Positions 36,191 to 46,360 of a DNA stretch of 64,000 nt are shown here, piece after piece (position 1 is the stretch's first letter; every line of letters starts with the position of its first letter). The stretch covers positions 41,166 through 105,165 of the forward strand of contig CAMZCT010000004.1 in the NCBI GenBank assembly GCA_947305065.1. The letters run 5' to 3'. The notes below the pieces were generated by a model that saw only the letters and a program-made list of their open reading frames with translations, had not been told where the DNA came from and did not search any database. A program made the position numbers and the translations under genes. Source of the stretch: an uncultured Mycoplasmatota bacterium (GTDB lineage Bacteria; Bacillota_I; Bacilli_A; RF39; UBA660).

Positions 36191-39100
36191 ATGCTTAGAT
36201 TAAAACTAAAAAATAAGTTTAGAAAAATATCTAGAAAAAGAATTATAACATTCTTAGCTATATTTGTTATTCTAAGTATTTCTGTAATCTCTGTATATAG
36301 ATTATATGCAACTTTTGTTGATGCTGACGACTATAATTCTTCTACGGTTGGAGATACTACTGTTTATGTTAATCAACTAGATCAAGATAAGTATTATTAT
36401 CTAGGATTGAATTATACTCATATTTCAAATACTTCATTGCCAACTGGTACTAATCAAGGTTTATACAGTGAAAGTAACTTAGTTCCAGTAACTGTAAACT
36501 ATAGTGGTGTTGATATTAATGATAGTACTTTAGTGGGTAAGGTTTCGCCAACTGAAGCTCAAACACAATATACTTATTACAAGTATTATCCAGTATCAAA
36601 TGGTAAAATTGAAATAGAGTTACCTGATAATCTTTTCTCTTTGAGACCTCTTGGAAAGGGATTCCAAGGTTGGGCAACGACATATACTGGTACTGTTTTA
36701 AGATTGGATAGAAAAACTTATACTAGATATGCTACTATTCCTGTTAGTAGTACAGATCCAATTGAAATAACATTTAATGCTATTTGGGGCCCTGCTGTTT
36801 ATAAGGTTGGTGCCGCTTCTTTAATTAGTGAATTTAATCCTTACTTAATGGTAAGAAAACAAGATAAACAGATAGGTACACAAGATGATATTGTACCTGG
36901 TGTTACTTATGAATATGAATTTACTCCTGGGGAATTGTATTTAGAAAGACATTCAGTTACAGCAGGTAGAAATGCTTTAACTTTCTCTGGTTATTACAAT
37001 GATAATGGTGGTGCTAATTACACTAATACTAATAATCATTCATGCCCTAGATATACAACGTGTAATTATTATTTACCTACTGAGGATTTGAATTATAACC
37101 CTTCTAAAACATATTATTATGGTGAAAGAGTTTCTGGTAATATATATCATATAACTCAATTAACAAATGCTCATTTAAGTCCAATAATTGGGTTCCAACC
37201 AATTGCTGATGGCACTAATATGACTGGTTATTACTTTAAGAAAGACGTTGGAACTGATGATACAAGTCTTTACTATGATAGAAATGGAATATCATGTGCT
37301 ACATCTAATAATAGCTGTTCTAATGGTAATACTTATAAGTTAGTACAACCCGGTGATGATGAAGCTATTTATTATGGAGATTCTGTTGATGAATTTGATA
37401 ATGTAATTCCTGGACTTGATCCTGCTGATTATTATTATTTGGTTACAAGAGATACCAATATTATGGTTTTAACGGCCAATACAAATGCTTCAGCGTTAGC
37501 TGGTTTAAATGTTCCATTTACTGTAACTACAAGTAATCAGTCACAGAATAGTAATAGTACTGCAATTCCTAATAATGTTACTATAGCTGGTGGTTATAGA
37601 TTAATTGCTGGAAATGATATGACTGTTGAAAATGTTAACTTTAACTATACTGTACCAAGAGGTAGTGCTGATAATAGTGAAACGATTGGTACTGGAGATA
37701 ATGGTATATACGCTAATTTCCATAATTTTAAGTTAGGTCGTAATGTTAAGAATTCAGCTAATGCATTAACAAGAATTACAGAAGGATTCTTTGGTGGTGA
37801 TTATGATTCTACTGCCGTTAACTCATATCAGACTTTTAAAGTAATAATTGAATCTGGTGTGTTTAGATACTTTGTTGGTGGTGGAGCATCTGCTAAGAAT
37901 TACTATTTGTATGAAAAAGTAATTATGGGTAATGATTATGATTTAGCAAATGATGAAGATAATACTAAGTTGCGTTTCTATTTTTGTACCATAGCAGTAT
38001 ATAGAGGAAACTTAAGAAGTGAGAATTTAACACAAACTAACGTGGCGTTTACTATTAAGAGTGGTAGTTATGGTAAAACTAATACCGGTGCTTATGATAC
38101 TAACTATGACCGTGGAGTTTATGTTGGTTGTCGTGGTTATGCTGATGACTATGGATTAAAATCCTTGAAGATGGAGGGTGGAGACATCAATGTTATAAAT
38201 GGTGGTCCAGGTAATGATTCTTCTGTCGAAGGTAAAAATGTTATTCACATTAGTATAGCTGGCGGAAAAGTAAGAAGTGTATTTGGTGGAGCTGGTCGAA
38301 GTCCTGCTTATGGTAATCGAATTATCCAAGTAACGGGTGGAACAGTTTTAAATAATGTATTTGGTGGAAGTAATAGTTCAAGTAGTGACTCTTCTGGTAC
38401 AGATGGAAAATTGTATGGAGATACTATGTTATACTTCGGTGGCCATGCTACCATTGGTGGTGGAAGCACATTGTTTACTGCCAGTCCTGGGGATGTTTTT
38501 GGTGCTGGAAACGGACGTGAGGGGGAAAGCTATAGAGAACTAGGAACTATAGCAAGTACTCATATAATTGTTGAAAATGACGTTGATATAAAAGGTAATT
38601 TGTACGGTGGTGGTAACTTCGGAACCACAGGACGTGCTACGAATGCCAATAATACAACGACAAAAATAGATTTGTTAGGTGGAACAATTGAAGGAGATGT
38701 ATTTGGTTCTTCAAATAGGAATGGTTCTGGAAAAACAGAAGAAATAACACAGGCTCAACCTGCTTCTGTATATTATTATCAAGGGTATAATACTTATAGT
38801 AACGGAAATGCTATTCCAAGAACATATACTTATAACTCTGGTTGGTTTAATTCTTATACTTACGATCAATATTATCCTGATAATACTCGGGTACCTAACA
38901 ATGCGACATGTAATGCAAATAATCCATCTTGGAATGCTACTGATAGAAGATGTTATGTGGGTTATCAACAAATTGCACCGGGTGAATCTTTGGAAAAATA
39001 TAGTGTATGTAACGAAACACCTTGTCCTTACTACATGGCAAGAATTGATGGCCCTGGCTTTGCAAATGGTAGATGGCATTTAATTCATGAAAATACAATA

Positions 39101-42100
39101 AGAACTACTGCCGAAGAAACACATGCTATTACAATTAATCAAAAGGGATCTTCTGTAAATGGTAACATTTATGGTGGTGCTAATACAGAAGGTACAGTCT
39201 ATGCAGATATTAATATTAATCTTGAAAGTGGAACTATTGGTGAAGCCGTATTTGGTGGAGGTCGTGGTGAAGAAACTTATGTTTCAGCAGATATTGATAT
39301 TGAAGTAAATGGTTTTGTAGGATCTGACGTAAGTGTTTATGGTGGAAGTGCTTATGGTGGTATTGGTTATACTACGGAAATAAGCAGTTATAAACAAGAT
39401 AGTACTGCTGTTGTAAATATGAACAGTGGTCAAGTTAAGTATATTTTTGGCGGAAGTATGGGTTCTACTGCTGATGATGCGGAAGGATTTATTGACCCTT
39501 TAGTTGCTTCTATAGTTACAGTTAATATTAATGGTGGAACAGTAAATTATGTCTTTGGTGGAAATAATATGAATGGAACATTCAATAATTCACCGACAGT
39601 TAATTTACTTGGAGGTAATGTAACAGAAGCTTATGGCGGATCCAATGAGGTTGGTATGGATGTACCAACAGTTGTTAATCTGAATGGTGGAACTGCTACT
39701 GAAGTCTTTGGTGGCTCTAATGTCTCTGGAGTAACTAAGTTGAACTATGTTAACGTTATATCTGGAACTGCTTCAAAAGTTTATGGTGGAAATAATGTTG
39801 GTGGTACTGCAAATAATGGAAATGTTGTATTAACTGGTGGAACTGTAACAGAAGCATATGGTTGTGGAAAAGGATCCGGAACTAAATGTAATGCTACTCG
39901 TGTATGGATAAATGGATATAGTAATAATGCTACTGAAGTTTATGGTGGAGGAGCTGAAGCTTCTGTAATTGGCGGTACCTCAGTATTAATAGACAGTGGT
40001 ACTGTTGGTTTAATCTATGGTGGAACTAATAAAACTGGAAATGTAGCGAAGAGTAATGTTTACTTATCAGGAGGGAGTGCAACAGATGTCTTTGGTGGTA
40101 ACAACGTTAGTGGTGAAACTGATAAAACTTATGTAGAACTTGGTGGTGCTACTGTTACTAATGTCTATGGTGGAGGAGAAAATGCCTTTACTAGATTGAC
40201 TAACGTTTATACTTATAAAGGAACAGCTACTAATGTCTATGGTGGTGGACATGAAGCTGGTGCTACAGAAACTAAAGTAGAAGTTTATGGTGCAACTGTA
40301 ACAAATGTTTTTGGAGGTTCTAATGTAAGTGGGGATGTAGCAGAGACTAATGTATTACTAAAAAACCAAGGAACTGTGGCTAAAAAAGCTACTAATATCA
40401 CTTATAGAGATCGTGTTACTTATGCTGAAACTAGTACTGTTAATCTAGCAGAAATATTTACTGATTTAACAACATCCGATTTTAATGGTTGGGAGACAAA
40501 TAATAGTAGAGTTGCAACTGTTGACGCTAGTATTGTTACTATTAGAGGTGTTGGAGAAGCAACTATTTCTAAAACGATTGATAACAAAACTTATTCGTAT
40601 ATTGTTGATGTTACTAATACTATTTATTATCTTGATAATTACAATAATCAACCAGTATCACCTGGTAGTAGTAGTTGGCAAACTAATTATCCTTATTCAA
40701 ATATGAGGGTTAATATTGCATTAGCTAATTTGAACTTTAACCAATGGTGTGATGATGGTGGATGTATGGGATATACTTACCAAGCTGATGTAGGTGTGTC
40801 TGTACAAAATACTTATACGGAAGATGTTAATAATTATAATTTATTGTTAATGGGTTCTGCTCCTTTTGCAGCTCCACATACAGAAAATTATCTTCCAAGA
40901 GTAGAGTATTCTAGAATAAATGACAAGATATTAAAAACTACTGGTCATTACCAAGAAGGAGTAGTTGATCCTAGTCAAACAGTAGATGGTCAGATTTCAT
41001 TAAGAGCAAATACTACAACTAATTTGGGTACTATAAGAGTTTATTTCAATGATTATAATTTTACAATAAATGGAGCATTTGAAGAAACAATTGATCCTGG
41101 AGTTCTTAATTATGAATCTTTAAGTCCAACAGAATTAAATCCTGATCGTTATATTTATACAAGAGATATGTATGGTATTCCTAATTATGATGTTGTAGCT
41201 AGACAAATTACCAATGTATATGGTGGTAATAATAATGGTGGTTCATCATTAGTTACAAACGTTGAAATATTAGATGGTGCTATTGTTAACACTGTATATG
41301 GTGGAGGAAATGAAGCTGAATCTGGTGATACTAATGTTTATTTAGAAGATGGAACTGTTCAAACACTATTTGGTGGAGGTAATGGTTCTGCGGCTATAGT
41401 TAATGATAGTACTTCAACTATTATTACTGGTGGAGTAGTAAATAGTAGTGCTTATGGTGGAGGAAACGAAGCTTTAGTTAAGAAGACTTCTGAGATTTCA
41501 TTAATTGGTGGAACTATAAATGGTAGTTTATTTGCTGCTGGTAATAAAGCACCAACTGGATTAGAAACTGGTGATGATGCTAATAAAGGAAAATCTATTG
41601 TAAATGTTTTGGCTGGTACAGTAAGTACTAACGTATATGGTGGTGCTAATACCTCTGTTGTTTACGGAGAAACATTTGTAAATATTGGGGATAATGCTGT
41701 TACAGATAATAGTTTGAAAAATTACGATTATGAACATATTATTTCGATAGGTGATCCTGATGATCCTGGTACTGCTATGTCACCAAAAGGTACTATATTT
41801 GGTGGTGGAGAAGCAAATGCTTCTGGATCAATAAACTACGATTTTAACTTCATAAGTGTTACAGTAGGAACTAATGTTAATATTGATGGTACTGATTATT
41901 ATGGTACTGAAACTAGTCCAATAACTGGTGATACTATAAATAAATCAATAAATACTTATGGATCATTCTTTGGTTCAGGTAATGCATCTGAAACTAGTGG
42001 ATATAGTAAGATTAATATTAATAATTATGGTACTAGTACTAAACCTGCATCTAATGTATCTATCCAAAGAGCTAGGGAAACTAAAATAACTAGTTCATAT

Positions 42101-44632
42101 ATCCAATTAGCAGGTACTACGGATAGAACGAATGACTATGGTGAAATAGCATTTGCATTCAGTAATACTGACAGTGTCTATTTGTTAGATGGTACAGAGT
42201 TGTACTTACAAGCTAGTGGAAACTTGTTGAAGAATCTATATAGTGGAACGTATGTTAATGATTCTTTTGTTAAAGAAGCAGTTGAAATTGATGAAGATGG
42301 TGTTATAACATCTCAAAATGTTAATAATAAAATATTTATTTTACCAGGTAAGCATTTGGATGTAGCTACTAACCAAGGTGTTACATCATTTGGTAATGTA
42401 GTAGGTATGGCATTTATGGGTATGTATAGACCTAATACTGATGGTACAGTTAGTATAGGTATGTATAAAGAGTCGTATGTTACTGGTCAGACAGCAAATG
42501 GTGCTGATGTAACAGTCGTAAGTGGTGGTACTTATATACGTGGTAAACACTATAAAGATGATAATGATGTAGATATTCATGATATTACGGAAGATGGTTA
42601 CTATTCTCATTACGTTGATAATAATAACGTTATTACGATTAAGTATGTAGAACCTATTCCTCCAGATGCTGATGATTATTCTTGGGCGATAGGTATTAAC
42701 GTTATTTCCTTTGAAGTAACAATGACGGCATCTAAGTTCTCTACAATGGGTACTGCGGAATTGTTATTAAACCAATTCCATAAACCAAATACAGTCTTTA
42801 ATGTTACCGGTTTCTCTTACGAAGGTTTAGATGATGAAATAAATCTTATTGATAAGAATAGTATTCCTAAGGTTGCTGCGACAGAAGAAGATGCTGATAA
42901 TAACTTTGCGTTAGTTATGGCATCATCGGATAGTGGTTGGTCTGCTAATTCAAGGATGGCATTCTTTACTAATCCTGATAATGATAAAGATGGTGATGAG
43001 TATTATTATGCAGATAATACTACTACAACTCCTTCATTGTTGTTCTATTTGTATCACTCAAAGAATATTGCAACTGTTGGGGATATTGGTTCAGTTAATA
43101 TAAGTATGATGGCAACGGTTCCAACCCCTGATTTGGGACAAGAAATAACCAGAATTAGTATTACTGTTAATATTAAGAGAAACGTTATTGATGATGTAGT
43201 TTATGATGCATCTATTACAGCTGGTAAAAAGTATGATATCTTCCCAATGACTGAAGTTGCTATAACTAATAAAAGTGCTTTCTCTGCATTCTATACTCTG
43301 TTTGCAGAAACACAACCAAATAGATCTTTATATGAAAATGGTTATTATAGAGTTTTAAACTCTGATTCAGTATTCCCTGTGGGAACAACAATTACAATGT
43401 TGGATAGAGTTGAAAACGAGTATTATTATTATACTGTTAATGCAACTAATATAGTGGCAAAAGAGCAAGAACTGGTGAATGACCGGCAAGTATCGTACTA
43501 TTTAAGTGATTTTATGAAAATGGATAGTACGAGTCCGGGGAATGTATATAATGATGCTCATGGTAATTCGGTATATTATCACGATACTGAAAACTATGCT
43601 GATGAGGAATTTATATTTATTGTTGATTTTGCTAATGCTAATATGGTTGATAATATTATTGATTCAAACCTAGAATTAGAAGTACGAGCACAGGATGATC
43701 AAACAATGATACCTATTCGTGGTTACTTACATAATAAAATTAAGTTTAGTGCTTATGCTGGAACAGCCGCACAAATTAATACAGTTGGTGAGTTTACTGA
43801 TGATGAAGTATATGTTGGAGAGTCAACGACATTGCAGTTAAATACTCAGTATAGGGCTCAACAATACAATGGTACACCAGTTTCTGATACCGTTTATTAT
43901 GATTATAAATTAGGTGCAAAGATTACTGTATATAATAGTGATGGCGATATGTTACAAGGTGTTGATTTACTGGGTGTTACTTTCAAATTAAATGCGGGAA
44001 CAGAATATGAAAAATCATTCTTCCCACAGATAGATGGTACAACCCGTATTACTTTAGCAGATAAGGTTTCTACCGTTGATTCAAATATTCTAATAGATAC
44101 TGCTAATTCAAATTTATCAAATGGTACTTATACCTTTGTTATTGAAAGTTTCGGTTCTTATGATGGACAGTATTATGCAGAGAATACTAATCCTCCTGTA
44201 ACTTTAACATTAAAAGTAATGAATAACTTATATGGATTGGAAATTGAAAGTGAAGATATATACGTTACAAGAGATAAAGTTACTGGTTTAGATGAAGCAG
44301 GAAATGATGAACTTGTTTACAATATTACTACTTCTTCAGGATTAGAACATCCGAATTTAAGAGTTCATTTAGAGAGACGACAATATGGTAATGGTAACGA
44401 GTACAGTCTTAACTATGAATTAGTAGATTTACAAGATTACGTTACAGATTCGTTAGTTCAGGTAAATGCTGAAAGATTAGAGTACAGTGTAACAACTGAC
44501 TTGCCGAGTGAAATAGAATTTAGTATTCATATGGGTGAGAATAATATTACTGGTACTTATAGATTAGTATTTACTATATGTGATGGTGATACGCCGATAG
44601 GTAGTGTATATCAATATATAATTATTAGATAG
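36191..44632 (+). CDS. giant secreted repeat protein (VYGG-repeat adhesin-like)
   Basis: Protein of 2813 residues. The basic N-terminus and one hydrophobic segment (IITFLAIFVILSISVISVYRL) act as signal or anchor. Residues about 60-200 contain a GWAT...FNAIW stretch like Listeria-Bacteroides (InlB-type) repeats. From about 654 to 1400, and again 1666-1880, are dozens of degenerate 20-25-residue repeats of the type GGTxTEVFGGSNxSG / NVYGGGNEA, predicted to wind as a beta-helix. A Big_2-like Ig domain lies at about 1400-1476 (TTSDFNGWETNNSRVATVD). The C-terminal 900 residues are mixed beta domains. No LPXTG or C-terminal anchor. SD GAGGTGAAGAG. First gene of a four-gene operon. Adhesion or surface-layer role inferred. 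Confidence 0.8.
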   Translation: MLRLKLKNKFRKISRKRIITFLAIFVILSISVISVYRLYATFVDADDYNSSTVGDTTVYVNQLDQDKYYYLGLNYTHISNTSLPTGTNQGLYSESNLVPVTVNYSGVDINDSTLVGKVSPTEAQTQYTYYKYYPVSNGKIEIELPDNLFSLRPLGKGFQGWATTYTGTVLRLDRKTYTRYATIPVSSTDPIEITFNAIWGPAVYKVGAASLISEFNPYLMVRKQDKQIGTQDDIVPGVTYEYEFTPGELYLERHSVTAGRNALTFSGYYNDNGGANYTNTNNHSCPRYTTCNYYLPTEDLNYNPSKTYYYGERVSGNIYHITQLTNAHLSPIIGFQPIADGTNMTGYYFKKDVGTDDTSLYYDRNGISCATSNNSCSNGNTYKLVQPGDDEAIYYGDSVDEFDNVIPGLDPADYYYLVTRDTNIMVLTANTNASALAGLNVPFTVTTSNQSQNSNSTAIPNNVTIAGGYRLIAGNDMTVENVNFNYTVPRGSADNSETIGTGDNGIYANFHNFKLGRNVKNSANALTRITEGFFGGDYDSTAVNSYQTFKVIIESGVFRYFVGGGASAKNYYLYEKVIMGNDYDLANDEDNTKLRFYFCTIAVYRGNLRSENLTQTNVAFTIKSGSYGKTNTGAYDTNYDRGVYVGCRGYADDYGLKSLKMEGGDINVINGGPGNDSSVEGKNVIHISIAGGKVRSVFGGAGRSPAYGNRIIQVTGGTVLNNVFGGSNSSSSDSSGTDGKLYGDTMLYFGGHATIGGGSTLFTASPGDVFGAGNGREGESYRELGTIASTHIIVENDVDIKGNLYGGGNFGTTGRATNANNTTTKIDLLGGTIEGDVFGSSNRNGSGKTEEITQAQPASVYYYQGYNTYSNGNAIPRTYTYNSGWFNSYTYDQYYPDNTRVPNNATCNANNPSWNATDRRCYVGYQQIAPGESLEKYSVCNETPCPYYMARIDGPGFANGRWHLIHENTIRTTAEETHAITINQKGSSVNGNIYGGANTEGTVYADININLESGTIGEAVFGGGRGEETYVSADIDIEVNGFVGSDVSVYGGSAYGGIGYTTEISSYKQDSTAVVNMNSGQVKYIFGGSMGSTADDAEGFIDPLVASIVTVNINGGTVNYVFGGNNMNGTFNNSPTVNLLGGNVTEAYGGSNEVGMDVPTVVNLNGGTATEVFGGSNVSGVTKLNYVNVISGTASKVYGGNNVGGTANNGNVVLTGGTVTEAYGCGKGSGTKCNATRVWINGYSNNATEVYGGGAEASVIGGTSVLIDSGTVGLIYGGTNKTGNVAKSNVYLSGGSATDVFGGNNVSGETDKTYVELGGATVTNVYGGGENAFTRLTNVYTYKGTATNVYGGGHEAGATETKVEVYGATVTNVFGGSNVSGDVAETNVLLKNQGTVAKKATNITYRDRVTYAETSTVNLAEIFTDLTTSDFNGWETNNSRVATVDASIVTIRGVGEATISKTIDNKTYSYIVDVTNTIYYLDNYNNQPVSPGSSSWQTNYPYSNMRVNIALANLNFNQWCDDGGCMGYTYQADVGVSVQNTYTEDVNNYNLLLMGSAPFAAPHTENYLPRVEYSRINDKILKTTGHYQEGVVDPSQTVDGQISLRANTTTNLGTIRVYFNDYNFTINGAFEETIDPGVLNYESLSPTELNPDRYIYTRDMYGIPNYDVVARQITNVYGGNNNGGSSLVTNVEILDGAIVNTVYGGGNEAESGDTNVYLEDGTVQTLFGGGNGSAAIVNDSTSTIITGGVVNSSAYGGGNEALVKKTSEISLIGGTINGSLFAAGNKAPTGLETGDDANKGKSIVNVLAGTVSTNVYGGANTSVVYGETFVNIGDNAVTDNSLKNYDYEHIISIGDPDDPGTAMSPKGTIFGGGEANASGSINYDFNFISVTVGTNVNIDGTDYYGTETSPITGDTINKSINTYGSFFGSGNASETSGYSKININNYGTSTKPASNVSIQRARETKITSSYIQLAGTTDRTNDYGEIAFAFSNTDSVYLLDGTELYLQASGNLLKNLYSGTYVNDSFVKEAVEIDEDGVITSQNVNNKIFILPGKHLDVATNQGVTSFGNVVGMAFMGMYRPNTDGTVSIGMYKESYVTGQTANGADVTVVSGGTYIRGKHYKDDNDVDIHDITEDGYYSHYVDNNNVITIKYVEPIPPDADDYSWAIGINVISFEVTMTASKFSTMGTAELLLNQFHKPNTVFNVTGFSYEGLDDEINLIDKNSIPKVAATEEDADNNFALVMASSDSGWSANSRMAFFTNPDNDKDGDEYYYADNTTTTPSLLFYLYHSKNIATVGDIGSVNISMMATVPTPDLGQEITRISITVNIKRNVIDDVVYDASITAGKKYDIFPMTEVAITNKSAFSAFYTLFAETQPNRSLYENGYYRVLNSDSVFPVGTTITMLDRVENEYYYYTVNATNIVAKEQELVNDRQVSYYLSDFMKMDSTSPGNVYNDAHGNSVYYHDTENYADEEFIFIVDFANANMVDNIIDSNLELEVRAQDDQTMIPIRGYLHNKIKFSAYAGTAAQINTVGEFTDDEVYVGESTTLQLNTQYRAQQYNGTPVSDTVYYDYKLGAKITVYNSDGDMLQGVDLLGVTFKLNAGTEYEKSFFPQIDGTTRITLADKVSTVDSNILIDTANSNLSNGTYTFVIESFGSYDGQYYAENTNPPVTLTLKVMNNLYGLEIESEDIYVTRDKVTGLDEAGNDELVYNITTSSGLEHPNLRVHLERRQYGNGNEYSLNYELVDLQDYVTDSLVQVNAERLEYSVTTDLPSEIEFSIHMGENNITGTYRLVFTICDGDTPIGSVYQYIIIR
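38150..40390 (+). repeat. degenerate coding repeats (first VYGG block)
   Basis: Imperfect 60-75-base units coding for GGT-x-x-x-VFGGSN type repeats inside the giant gene. They vary at most third positions, so they are old and not freshly amplified. A second block lies at 41190-41830. Confidence 0.75.
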
Positions 44633-44644
44633 GAGTGTGTTTTT

Positions 44645-44767
44645 ATGGAAGTTGATATTAAAGAGTTAAGTTTATCAGAACTTATAGAGTACTATAGGGC
44701 TGTAGAGGAATTTATAGAATTCTTAAAAACTGAGGAAAATACTGAAGTAGAAAGTAGGAACAAATAA
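44645..44767 (+). CDS. small acidic protein, 40 residues
   Basis: Reads MEVDIKELSLSELIEYYRAV to the end ESRNK, with 11 acidic residues and a predicted amphipathic helix. SD AGGAGTGTG lies 7 bases before the ATG. It sits 12 bases after the giant gene and its TAA overlaps the ATG of the next gene by one base, so coupling is near certain. No family recognised. It could be a cytoplasmic adaptor or chaperone-like partner for the next protein (inference). Confidence 0.7.
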   Translation: MEVDIKELSLSELIEYYRAVEEFIEFLKTEENTEVESRNK

Positions 44768-46338
44768 TGAAAATTAAAAAAATGGAAGATTTTGAACATG
44801 ATGTAGAAGTTGCAAAAGAAGTTCTATCTAGTATGCCTATTAATAATCAAAAGAATTTGAAAGCTTATAAAGAAAAAGTTAGTAGTCTTAAAGAAGAATA
44901 TATTGATATAAAAGAGGGATTGTATCAAGAGATAAAAAAACGTTCAAGTAAATATTTAAATATTGGCAAGAACGAAAAAATAGAAGTGTTAGAAAAAGAG
45001 CTAGAGGGATTAAAGGATTTATCACTCTTTAATCCTCTAAACACTCCTTTTGAAAAGCTAGAAATTAATAATAAATTATATAGATTAAATCACTTCTTTA
45101 AAAATGATTTAGATACAGTTAATGGTGATATTAAATATATTATTCAATTATTTAATGATGTTGGAGTAACATTAACGGCAAATGATTTTATCTACAGTTA
45201 TTATGCTAGAGAATATGTAAAGGAATTATTAATAGATGATTCTTTAGATAGAATGAAATACATATTTGAGGAATTACACTGGAAGTGTCCTGATGTAATA
45301 ATGCATGTATCTATGAATATTAGATTGCTTTATAATAAATATAAGAACAAATTTAGTGAATATATTGAAAAGAGAAAGAAAGAAGCTTTTGTTGATAGCT
45401 TATCTTATAAAGATATGATTATTAAAAGAGATAATATTCTTAAGGAATTATATGAGTTAAGGCATTATGATAAATCTAGTATTATTAATGGTTTTATGAA
45501 TAGTGAGTTAATATTAAGTGATTATACTGTAGTAAATGTTGATAAGTGTTACGCTAAATACTTTAGTGAAAGTATAAGTAATGCAGAGAAGAAGAATGTT
45601 ATTGGTGATTTAAAAAATTTACTTGCTAATGCTCAAGAATATAACAATTATTTAAAATATACATTTATTTTAGATGATGCGAAGAAGAAATACGCTGATA
45701 GAGCTAATCATGTTGGAGAAGTAACTACTATTAATAAAGAAATAGATACTTTGTCTTCAGAGTTAGCAAAGATTAATAGTGAAATAAATAATGGTTCTTC
45801 TAAAGGATTCTGGATTTTCAAGAAGAAAGTTGATGTTGAAAAACTTTTTGTAGATTTAAATACAAAAATGAGAGAGTTACATGATAAATTTGATCAATAT
45901 GATACTGCTTCAGTTTATGAAGAAATGAGTAAGGATTTAACAGATACATCTTCTATATATGATGTATTCCAATTTGCTATTTCATTTAAGACATATTTAA
46001 GGAATTGTATTAAAGCTAGTAAAGAGGAATCTACTATAGATGTAGTTAAACAGTTAGTTAAAGAATTTGATGAATTTATTAGTAGTAATAATGTAAATGT
46101 TATTAAGAATAGTAAATTTAATTATGATACTGATTTAGCAGAAGTAATAACAGATCATTATCAATTATTAAATATTAGAATAACTAAGGAATCATTGGAT
46201 GAAGGAAACTTAGAAGCTTTAATAAAAGATTTAAAAATAATGGTTAATAGTTATTATTTAAAGGATATGGGACTAAATATAGATTTAGTTAATGATTTAT
46301 TTGAAAGTCAGAAGATTGTTGGTAGAGACAATAAGTAA
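44767..46338 (+). CDS. hypothetical helical cytoplasmic protein in the surface operon
   Basis: Protein of 523 residues with no signal peptide or true membrane helix. It is Lys/Glu-rich with long helical, coiled-coil-like stretches (residues 15-90, 190-240 and 300-340, for example EVTTINKEIDTLSSELAKINSEI). Not recognised. It starts at the overlapping stop of the 40-residue gene, so it depends on its translation. Lying between a giant surface protein and a TasA-like protein, it may help their synthesis or secretion (inference only). Confidence 0.7.
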   Translation: MKIKKMEDFEHDVEVAKEVLSSMPINNQKNLKAYKEKVSSLKEEYIDIKEGLYQEIKKRSSKYLNIGKNEKIEVLEKELEGLKDLSLFNPLNTPFEKLEINNKLYRLNHFFKNDLDTVNGDIKYIIQLFNDVGVTLTANDFIYSYYAREYVKELLIDDSLDRMKYIFEELHWKCPDVIMHVSMNIRLLYNKYKNKFSEYIEKRKKEAFVDSLSYKDMIIKRDNILKELYELRHYDKSSIINGFMNSELILSDYTVVNVDKCYAKYFSESISNAEKKNVIGDLKNLLANAQEYNNYLKYTFILDDAKKKYADRANHVGEVTTINKEIDTLSSELAKINSEINNGSSKGFWIFKKKVDVEKLFVDLNTKMRELHDKFDQYDTASVYEEMSKDLTDTSSIYDVFQFAISFKTYLRNCIKASKEESTIDVVKQLVKEFDEFISSNNVNVIKNSKFNYDTDLAEVITDHYQLLNIRITKESLDEGNLEALIKDLKIMVNSYYLKDMGLNIDLVNDLFESQKIVGRDNK

Positions 46339-46360
46339 ATAGTATTGAAAAGGTGATAAT

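Noticed and set aside
38711..39079. Long minus-strand frame inside the giant surface gene
   Set aside because: Composition follows the antisense of the repeat-coding strand, there is no SD or promoter, and the plus-strand gene is continuous.
38150..41830. Repeats that might suggest a CRISPR array
   Set aside because: Units are imperfect, in frame and protein-coding, without constant repeats or unique spacers.
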